12,295 nucleotides of DNA from an uncultured Phascolarctobacterium sp. (GTDB lineage Bacteria; Bacillota; Negativicutes; Acidaminococcales; Acidaminococcaceae), in assembly GCA_949287345.1 (NCBI GenBank), contig CASEGD010000085.1:1-12295 (forward strand), written 5' to 3'. Under the pieces are notes generated by a model that did not search any database, had not been told where the DNA came from, and saw only the letters and a list, made by a program, of their open reading frames with translations. Both the position numbers and the translations under genes were made by a program. Of the stretch, positions 7,214 to 12,295 are shown in pieces; the first letter of the stretch is position 1, and each line of letters begins with the position of its first letter.

Positions 7214-7257
7214 GAAAACAAACAGGCTTTCACCAAAAATACAGGTAAAAGCCTGTT
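7211..7257 (-). terminator. Intrinsic terminator of the small HTH gene
   Basis: Minus-strand AACAGGCTTTTACC (7257-7244) pairs with GGTGAAAGCCTGTT (7234-7221), 14 bp with one G-U, followed by TGTTTTCTTT. It begins 3 nt after the stop codon of the HTH gene. The T-tract overlaps the next promoter's -35 box. Confidence 0.85.
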
Positions 7258-7260
7258 CAT

Positions 7261-7611
7261 TTATTTCTTATCGGTTACACTCTTACCGTTAACGATAAGT
7301 GAAATTGAAGGCTGGCTGATATTGAACAAATTTCCGAGGAAGATTTGTGATATTCCTTCTTCCTTATATAACCGTAATATTTCGGCGTTGCGTTCCGCGC
7401 GAGTCTTAAAAGGATGGATTTGTATTTCTTCGTGGTCGATTTTATAGCCGTAATCACGCACAACGATAATTTTGCGGGTGTTGTCGGTGTTACGCACCTT
7501 TATTTCCCATGTCTGGATGCCGCTTTTGCTGCGAGGATTATATAAACAAAATTCGGCTTCGGCGTTCCCGCAGATTTGGTTTAAGAATTTTGGGTTTAGT
7601 TCTGTGTTCAT
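7261..7611 (-). CDS. Small helix-turn-helix protein of unknown function
   Basis: A 116-aa soluble protein with no signal or membrane segment. Residues about 73-109 (RNAEILRLYKEEGISQIFLG followed by NLFNISQPSISLIVNGK) form a clear helix-turn-helix. They have a resolvase/sigma-region-4-like look, in which NISQPSISLIV would be the recognition helix. The N-terminal 70 residues (WEIKVRNTDNTRKIIVVRDYG) look like a small beta-rich domain I cannot assign. A GAGGT site lies 8 nt before the ATG, and a strong terminator follows at once, so it appears to be a single-gene unit. I found no convincing promoter. It lies between the peptide module and a repeat-rich stretch. It could be a DNA-binding regulator or a remnant of a mobile element. 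Confidence 0.65.
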   Translation of the reverse strand: MNTELNPKFLNQICGNAEAEFCLYNPRSKSGIQTWEIKVRNTDNTRKIIVVRDYGYKIDHEEIQIHPFKTRAERNAEILRLYKEEGISQIFLGNLFNISQPSISLIVNGKSVTDKK

Positions 7612-7676
7612 ATTTATTACCTCATTTACTTTTTCGTCTTTGCAGGTAGTTTAATATTACTAATTTAGTTCTTTTG

Positions 7677-7729
7677 CTCATGTTCATTCTTTGTAACCAA
7701 AGAACGAACCAAGAAAGTTCCACGGCTAG
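7677..7729 (+). repeat. Interspersed repeat, left copy
   Basis: The sequence CTCATGTTCATTCTTT...AAAGAACGAACCAAGAAA...CACGGCTAG matches the reverse complement of 8178-8239 with mismatches and small gaps, by eye roughly 80 percent. A TTC/GAA-rich palindromic core (CATTCTTTG / CAAAGAACG) recurs in both copies. The function is unknown. Confidence 0.65.
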
Positions 7730-7781
7730 GCGGATTTTCCCGCTGCGCCGCTGACACGTCTTGCTACGCAACTATTGGCAT

Positions 7782-7836
7782 AACAGCTACAAAAATACGA
7801 AATTCGCTTCGCTCAGGTTCGATTTTTGCAGTTGTT
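7782..7836. repeat. Imperfect stem-loop within the repeat region
   Basis: AACAGCTACAAAAATACGAA (7782-7801) pairs imperfectly with TTCGATTTTTGCAGTTGTT (7818-7836). The loop contains GCTTCGCTCAGG, whose complement CCTGAGCGAAGC echoes the loop of the hairpin at 8067-8120. Confidence 0.5.
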
Positions 7837-7854
7837 CTTTAGTAAATGTTGCTA

Positions 7855-7916
7855 AAATCCGATGCCGCGTGTTGCCGAGCGTCGTAAATCCGATGCCGCG
7901 TGTTGCCGAGCGTCGT
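7855..7916. repeat. Perfect 31-bp tandem duplication
   Basis: Positions 7855-7885 and 7886-7916 are identical 31-nt units (start aaatccgatgcc, end ccgagcgtcgt) with no spacer. They lie in noncoding DNA. This is the second exact short tandem duplication in the window. Confidence 0.95.
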
Positions 7917-7962
7917 ACTTTACTACTTCTTTTGATTGATTAGCACACATCGTAAGATAGCA

Positions 7963-8010
7963 GGCTGCTGAAAAGTTCGGTAACAGTGTAAGCAAAACAA
8001 AAAAGCAGCC
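7963..8010. repeat. 7-bp inverted repeat GGCTGCT/AGCAGCC
   Basis: GGCTGCT (7963-7969) and AGCAGCC (8004-8010) are perfect complements around a 34-nt AT-rich interval. It could be the end of a small mobile element or just a weak hairpin. No flanking target duplication was seen. Confidence 0.35.
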
Positions 8011-8066
8011 ATAGTACGAATATGGGCGAAGCGCGGCATTAAAAATTTAGCGGCATTGATAAAGAG

Positions 8067-8120
8067 CAATAAAAATTTCCCGGTGTCTGAGCGCAGCGAG
8101 TTCCGTGGAAATTTTTATTG
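8067..8120. repeat. Perfect 14-bp stem-loop
   Basis: CAATAAAAATTTCC (8067-8080) and GGAAATTTTTATTG (8107-8120) are exact complements. CGG/CCG extends the pairing inward. The loop carries CTGAGCGCAGCGAG, the same motif family as the left hairpin in inverted orientation. Confidence 0.75.
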
Positions 8121-8177
8121 GTTGCAGCGGGACGCGTGCGGATTTTTTGCGCAGGCAACAAAATCCGTAAATTTTTG

Positions 8178-8239
8178 CTAGCCGCAGGAGTTTTCTTGCT
8201 TCGTTCTTTTGTTCCGTCAAAAGAATGAAGATGAATGAG
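8178..8239 (-). repeat. Interspersed repeat, right (inverted) copy
   Basis: The minus strand reads CTCATTCATCTTCATTCTTT, then AAAAGAACGAAGCAAGAAAA and CGGCTAG, aligning with 7677-7729. Together with the two inverted hairpins inside, 7677-8239 is organised as a diverged large palindrome. Confidence 0.65.
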
Positions 8240-8326
8240 TAAGTAAAAATTAAAAAGCACTATCCAACATACAAAGACGCTCTCTAAATTTAATCAAAAT
8301 AAAATTTATAACTTAATATTATTACT

Positions 8327-8362
8327 CGTTTAAAACAAAAGGGAGCTTTTGCTCCCTTTTGT
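8327..8362 (-). terminator. Intrinsic terminator of the autotransporter gene
   Basis: Minus-strand ACAAAAGGGAGC (8362-8351) pairs perfectly with GCTCCCTTTTGT (8346-8335) around an AAAA loop, followed by TTTTAAACG. It lies 8 nt after the stop codon. Confidence 0.88.
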
Positions 8363-8369
8363 TATTTAA

Positions 8370-11300
8370 TTAGAACGTCCACTGTACACCTGCGTTAATC
8401 TGGTAGGTTTCGTCGTTGTCGTTGCCGAAGGATTTTTCAAAATCCATAAATGCATAGCTACTATTGCTAAGAGCCGTTGCAAAACCGAAGCCTACATCAT
8501 ACCATGTGCCTTTGTTTTCGTATTCTTCACGCAAAGTGCCGGTAATATCCGTCGCCGTTATATCCTGGTCGCCCAAAAATTCGTGCAGCAGGTCGGCTTT
8601 AATATAAACAGTGCTGCTTTCGTTAAGGTCACGCCCAAGGCGGAAGCCCGCGCGCCCGATTAAGCTGTTAATGCCGTCAAGGCTTACTTTGGTGTCCTGG
8701 CTTGTTACATAATCCGCACCCGTTACGCGCGCAAATTGCAGCTGTGCCTGCGGCTCAAAGTACCAGCCGCCGCCCATGTCGTTCTTTTTGCCGTATTCCG
8801 CGCTGGCGCTGAACACATTGTTGCTGTAATCGCCGGTAATTTTTTCTCCGGTTGTGCGTGCCATAATGTCAAAGTCGTTTTCTAAATGTCCCCATTTTAA
8901 CACATAATCGGTGTAATGGCCTTTGTCGCCCAGCCAGGTGTCATACAGCCACAGACCGTAGCGTTTTACATCGCCATCGCCCGCAATGCCGGTGTATTCC
9001 GCCTTGCCGTCCATGTAGTCAATAGCCATGCCTACGCGGCGTTCGCCGTTGTCGCAGTCCTGCTTAACATCGTAACCCATTTCGTACATGGTGTTCTGGC
9101 TTCTAAATGCGTCGTCCTTACCGATTCTGTCGTGGCGGATACGCACCCACATGCCCTGTTCATCTTCGGGGCTGATGTAGCGTGCTTCGCCAAGGCGTTT
9201 ATTCAATCTATCCATGTAGATAGCGTTGTTATAGTTTACTTTGCTCATGTTAATGATGGTTTTAGCAGCGTCGGATTTATTTTCTTCCGTTACCTTATTT
9301 CTTACAAGGTAAACATTTTGCGCTCCGTCAACACTGCCATAAACAGAGTCTACATAATCCGTGCCCGGCTTGGCTTCGCTTTCGGTAAATTCCGCGCCGC
9401 CGTTATAAGCGTGGTCATCATCTTTTTCGGTATCGGTTTTATAATCTACATATTCAACGTCAAAATCTACGTTAAAAATGCCTGCGTCGTTAATGCGGGT
9501 GCTTCTGCCAAAGGTTGCCGTGCCGTCCGTAACATTACCAAAACCTTCACCGGCTTTTGCCACCGTTGCAAAACGGATTCTGTCACCTTCGCCCATACTG
9601 CTTAAAACTTCTTCGCGGTTGTTAATTTGCAAAGTCTGCGCATCACTGGTGCCGTCAGCAACATAAAGCATATCGCTTGTGCCAAGCTCGCCCGGTTTAA
9701 GGTTTACAATAAAGGTATTATTGCCGCTTACCTTGCCAATGTGTACAGCGTCGCTGCCTTCTGCTTTGGTTAAATCCACAACGCCGTTGCCGTTAAGCTC
9801 GCTAATCCAGCTCTGGCTGGTTACGTTCCACGTTGCGCCCTGCGCAAGGTTTACGCTTACATCGCCGCTTGCAGCAATTTCATGGCTGAATTTGGGGTTA
9901 AACTGTGCTTCGTGCTTATTTGCCCAATCATCCAAATCAGCGTCCTGATAGTCGTCCGCACGGCCTGTCCATGTACTGCCGCTTGTTAAGTTAATGCTTA
10001 ATTTGCCACCGTTGGCGGAAAGTGCGTCGCCTGTTAATTTAAGCGTGCCTGCGTTATTACGGGTGCTTAAAGTGCTGATACCGGTTTCTGCATTGCCAAT
10101 GGTAATGTTGCCGCCGTAACCGCTGATAATATCGCCGGTAATATTACTGCCTACGCCATAGTTAAGGTTGATGTTGTTGGTGCCGCCTAACGGATTTTCA
10201 AAATCGGCACTTTCTTCATTCCAACCTTCCGTGCCTGCTACAACGGCAATATCCTGCCCACCGGTAGTGCTGATAGTTGTTGTGCCGTTAATTGTAATAT
10301 TGCCGCCAATTGTTGACCAAAGCCCGTAAACTTTAGAACCTTCTGCCGCGCCGCTTGCATTTGCAGAAATATTCGCCGCGCCGTTAACAGTAACATTACC
10401 GCCACTTGTTTTAATACCAACATTTTCAACAGTACCACCAGTTGAATTAGTTATAATATCTATATCAGCAGTATTAACAATATCATTACCATAAGTAAAT
10501 AAATAACCTTCTGCCATTTCATTACTAATGGTTTTAATACCTGCTACACTCACGTTACCATTACTGTTTGCAGTTACATTAACAGAACTTTTTTTAGCAA
10601 CTTCAATTAAAGTATTTGCATTTGATTTATAGGAACTTCCTATAATACCCGTAGCTTCTACTGCTGCATCTTGTTCGTTTGTTGCAACAACAGTTATATC
10701 TGCACTTTTTACAGCAATAACGTTTGTAACATTCTTTTTACTACTAACCACATTTAAACCTTGTGCCTTACTCAACGTATAGTAATCACTGCTGCCCGCT
10801 GAAGTAGCTTCTGCCTTAATAATTACGTCACCGGCAGCAATAATATTATAAGCAGTATTCTCACTTTTTTCACCTGTTTGAGCCAAATCTATTCCTGTTG
10901 CCGTAGCTTCACTATCGTTATTTTGGGAAGTATTAGTTGCTGTTACGTTAATTTCTACACTACCTAAATTTTTTACTGTATCTTTCAAATTATCAACATC
11001 ATTAAATTTTTCAAAATCACTGTCATTATAATTACCATGATAGCCTAAAATTATTTTATGATTATTGCCAGATGCATTTCCATCCATATGTACACCAGTA
11101 AGTCTATTATATAAACCAAGATCTTTATTTATTATACTTGTATTTGTTATAATGCCTGTACCATATACTAACAAATTATCTTCATCACCCGAAATATTGC
11201 CGCCATATAAATTAATGGCATGAATATCATAACTGTTATCAGTATTTGTTAAAGTGATATTTCCATTACCTAAATAAATTTTATTATTCGTACCATTCAA

Positions 11301-11732
11301 TTGAACTGCACTATTACCACCTATTATTTCAAGATTAGCACCTTCACGCATATCCAGCATAGAATTTGAACCTTTTGTTGATATTCCGTAAAGTACATCT
11401 GGATCAAATTTTTCTTCACCTTTCTGCATTTTTATATCTATTGCACCAGAAATGACAATATTTTCATTTTCAGCATTAATGCCAATAGTATTAAAATTCA
11501 ATATTTGAGTGGTATTATTATAATAAGTTTTTAAATCAAGTACTGCACCATCACCTAAAGTATATTTATAAGTATTTGTATCTTTGTCATAAGTTTTTTG
11601 TGATTCAGTATATTTATCATCAGCACCGCTTATTGCTTCCGTATATATTGTTTCAGCCTGCGCCATACCATACGGCAGCATTAACAGCACGCTTAAAGTT
11701 ACCGCCTTTGCTAAAGTTTTCTTGGTCATCAT
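8370..11732 (-). CDS. Type V autotransporter with C-terminal outer-membrane beta-barrel
   Basis: A 1120-aa surface protein. Residues 1-26 are a Sec signal peptide (MMTKKTLAK, hydrophobic core, cleavage at AQA|ET). Residues about 27-830 are a Ser/Thr/Asn-rich passenger with recurring GGN-T-NG strand motifs (GGNVTVNGAANISANASG, GGNITINGTTTIS, GGNITIGN), as in parallel beta-helices. Residues about 860-1120 form the autotransporter barrel, opening with GMWVRIRHDRIGKDDAF. It shows alternating strands (YGLWLYDTW, WYFEPQAQLQFARV, GFRLGRDL) and ends in the aromatic outer-membrane signal VQWTF. The start at 11732 (or the next ATG, 11729) follows AAAGGAG; an upstream in-frame ATG at 11771 lacks such a site. 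The cargo function (adhesin or other) is not recognisable, and no protease triad is evident. DNA encoding residues about 35-430 is much more AT-rich than the rest. Confidence 0.93.
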   Translation of the reverse strand: MMTKKTLAKAVTLSVLLMLPYGMAQAETIYTEAISGADDKYTESQKTYDKDTNTYKYTLGDGAVLDLKTYYNNTTQILNFNTIGINAENENIVISGAIDIKMQKGEEKFDPDVLYGISTKGSNSMLDMREGANLEIIGGNSAVQLNGTNNKIYLGNGNITLTNTDNSYDIHAINLYGGNISGDEDNLLVYGTGIITNTSIINKDLGLYNRLTGVHMDGNASGNNHKIILGYHGNYNDSDFEKFNDVDNLKDTVKNLGSVEINVTATNTSQNNDSEATATGIDLAQTGEKSENTAYNIIAAGDVIIKAEATSAGSSDYYTLSKAQGLNVVSSKKNVTNVIAVKSADITVVATNEQDAAVEATGIIGSSYKSNANTLIEVAKKSSVNVTANSNGNVSVAGIKTISNEMAEGYLFTYGNDIVNTADIDIITNSTGGTVENVGIKTSGGNVTVNGAANISANASGAAEGSKVYGLWSTIGGNITINGTTTISTTGGQDIAVVAGTEGWNEESADFENPLGGTNNINLNYGVGSNITGDIISGYGGNITIGNAETGISTLSTRNNAGTLKLTGDALSANGGKLSINLTSGSTWTGRADDYQDADLDDWANKHEAQFNPKFSHEIAASGDVSVNLAQGATWNVTSQSWISELNGNGVVDLTKAEGSDAVHIGKVSGNNTFIVNLKPGELGTSDMLYVADGTSDAQTLQINNREEVLSSMGEGDRIRFATVAKAGEGFGNVTDGTATFGRSTRINDAGIFNVDFDVEYVDYKTDTEKDDDHAYNGGAEFTESEAKPGTDYVDSVYGSVDGAQNVYLVRNKVTEENKSDAAKTIINMSKVNYNNAIYMDRLNKRLGEARYISPEDEQGMWVRIRHDRIGKDDAFRSQNTMYEMGYDVKQDCDNGERRVGMAIDYMDGKAEYTGIAGDGDVKRYGLWLYDTWLGDKGHYTDYVLKWGHLENDFDIMARTTGEKITGDYSNNVFSASAEYGKKNDMGGGWYFEPQAQLQFARVTGADYVTSQDTKVSLDGINSLIGRAGFRLGRDLNESSTVYIKADLLHEFLGDQDITATDITGTLREEYENKGTWYDVGFGFATALSNSSYAFMDFEKSFGNDNDETYQINAGVQWTF

Positions 11733-11737
11733 AATCG

Positions 11738-11759
11738 CTCCTTTGCTTTTTGCTTTTTG
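11738..11759 (-). repeat. Heptamer repeat just upstream of the autotransporter ribosome binding site
   Basis: The minus strand reads GCAAAAAGCAAAAAGCAAAG then GAG: two and a half GCAAAAA units running into the Shine-Dalgarno. It is short, and any role in leader-length variation is speculative. Confidence 0.45.
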
Positions 11760-11790
11760 CATTTTATACAAATGCAGTTTATGTAAAACT

Positions 11791-11818
11791 ATTTTATCAC
11801 AAACTTCCCCCCCATCAA
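11791..11818 (-). promoter_or_regulatory. Autotransporter promoter with a G7 tract in its spacer
   Basis: Minus-strand -35 TTGATG (11818-11813), a 16-nt spacer and -10 TAAAAT (11796-11791) preceded by TGTGA. Seven consecutive G (11813-11807) start in the -35 box and fill the upstream part of the spacer. The start would be near 11784, giving a leader of about 52 nt. The -35 is a 4/6 match. Confidence 0.55.
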
Positions 11819-11860
11819 GACATTTTGGTTGGCATAAGTTAAACTTTTTCTGGTCTTGAT
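11814..11860. repeat. 8-bp inverted repeat overlapping the autotransporter -35 box
   Basis: ATCAAGAC (11814-11821) and GTCTTGAT (11853-11860) are perfect complements 31 nt apart. One half overlaps the -35 box, so paired operator half-sites are conceivable, though chance is not excluded. Confidence 0.4.
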
Positions 11861-11983
11861 TACTTTTCCCTACCGGTAGTGTACGTTGGCTGCGCTGTTT
11901 AGCAGTAATCCGCCTGTTTACGGCAGTGTGTTAAGTTACTTATGGCATTTTTAAAAAATTGTTAAATTTTTTCGCCAAAGGGC

Positions 11984-12012
11984 TTGCCAAAATTTTTATT
12001 TTCAGTTATAAT
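11984..12012 (+). promoter_or_regulatory. Sigma-70 promoter of the right-edge gene
   Basis: TTGCCA (11984-11989), a 17-nt spacer and TATAAT (12007-12012). The start near 12019 leaves a leader of about 62 nt containing a small CACG/CGTG hairpin. In the rest of 11819-11983 I see only a CTACCGGTAG palindrome (11870-11879) and no gene. Confidence 0.75.
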
Positions 12013-12080
12013 CATTTTCACGTCGCTTTTGCGTGGCCACAATTAAGCGGATAAAATTTTTATTACAGGAGGCTTTTAAT

Positions 12081-12295
12081 TTGAAAGCGAATAGTCACTT
12101 TATTAACAACCCCCTGCCCAATGAGGCAAGCAAAACCGATTACGAAAAGCAGGCGGAGCTTACCAAATCACTTATTACAGCCGCGCAAAACGGCAACCGC
12201 AATGCGCTGGAAAGGCTGTGTATTTTTTACGAGCCTTTGTTTAAAAAAGAGATGCGCAGGGAAATTTTTTATAACTCTATCGGTTATGAAGAAGG
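12081..12295 (+). CDS. Probable sigma-70-like factor, N-terminus only (partial)
   Basis: A TTG start at 12081 lies 8 nt after AGGAGG, and 71 codons are visible before the right edge. After a polar N-terminus comes SLITAAQNGNRNALERLCIF followed by YEPLFKKEMRREIF and SIGYEEG. The pattern of a helix with NGN-ALE-L, then Y-PLF-K, then an acidic DxEE-like turn is typical of the start of sigma-70 region 2 in ECF-like or small helix-turn-helix factors. The DNA-binding region 4 would lie outside the window, so the assignment rests on a short match. It is transcribed away from the autotransporter from its own promoter. Confidence 0.6.
   Translation, partial: MKANSHFINNPLPNEASKTDYEKQAELTKSLITAAQNGNRNALERLCIFYEPLFKKEMRREIFYNSIGYEE

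Larger units (their letters stand above)
7612..8369. other. Gene-free, repeat-rich stretch
   Basis: No open frame here has a ribosome binding site together with a plausible protein. The stretch holds two inverted copies of a diverged interspersed repeat (7677-7729 and 8178-8239) and hairpins (7782-7836, 7963-8010, 8067-8120). It also holds a 31-bp tandem duplication (7855-7916) and the autotransporter terminator at its right end. Confidence 0.7.

Noticed and set aside
7855..7916. Possible minimal CRISPR array
   Set aside because: The two 31-bp units abut directly with no spacer, so it is a tandem duplication.
7761..7943. 60-codon plus-strand frame spanning the 31-bp tandem duplication
   Set aside because: No ribosome binding site; it exists only because the duplication happens to stay open in this frame.
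8039..8260. 73-codon minus-strand frame in the repeat region
   Set aside because: It is a read-through of the interspersed repeat and the 14-bp hairpin, with no ribosome binding site and no protein-like pattern.
8916..9605. 229-codon plus-strand frame opposite the autotransporter barrel
   Set aside because: It is a shadow of the barrel codons, without a start signal.
11733..11771. N-terminal extension of the autotransporter starting MYKMQKAKSKGAI
   Set aside because: The strong AAAGGAG site sits inside this stretch, 5 nt before the ATG at 11732, and a signal peptide begins there; the upstream ATG has no such site.

Overview
The window looks like a chromosomal piece of a diderm Firmicute (class Negativicutes; an Acidaminococcaceae- or Veillonellaceae-like genome is a guess). 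Two things point there. A Bacillus-order pyrimidine operon sits behind a PyrR-type RNA attenuator, which is a Firmicutes trait. A classical type V autotransporter, with signal peptide and C-terminal beta-barrel, requires an outer membrane. All intact protein genes except the one at the right edge lie on the minus strand.

Positions 1-6770 (read right to left) hold the de novo UMP operon: sigma-70 promoter, PyrR-binding hairpin, intrinsic terminator, pyrB, pyrC, carA, carB, and the start of pyrK. Genes overlap or are separated by 2-3 nt, and the order matches B. subtilis pyrB-pyrC-pyrAA-pyrAB-pyrK. carB is broken twice. A deletion of about 88 nt sits at a short GTTA repeat near 2337, and a perfect 43-bp tandem duplication lies at 283-368. 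Each lesion shifts the frame. Undoing both gives a protein of about 1069 aa, the normal CarB length. This is either genuine loss of carbamoyl-phosphate synthase or an assembly artefact.

Positions 6780-7260 hold a compact locus I interpret as a type I toxin-antitoxin module. A 32-aa single-membrane-helix peptide (6965-7063, minus) has an excellent Shine-Dalgarno and its own promoter. A strong convergent promoter (6837-6864, plus) drives a short RNA that shares a bidirectional terminator with the peptide mRNA and is antisense to its 3' end. The peptide mRNA leader contains four alternating CCCUCC/GGAGGG blocks, the last being the ribosome binding site, so mutually exclusive foldings could hide or expose it. 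This is the most interesting part of the window.

Positions 7261-7611 encode a small helix-turn-helix protein of unknown role with its own terminator. Positions 7612-8369 have no convincing gene but contain two inverted, diverged copies of an interspersed repeat, hairpins and a perfect 31-bp tandem duplication.

Positions 8370-11732 encode a 1120-aa autotransporter. Its promoter spacer carries a G7 tract, a possible phase-variation switch, and the passenger 5' part is much more AT-rich than the rest. At the right edge a plus-strand gene with a good promoter and a TTG start begins. Its visible N-terminus resembles a sigma-70-like factor.
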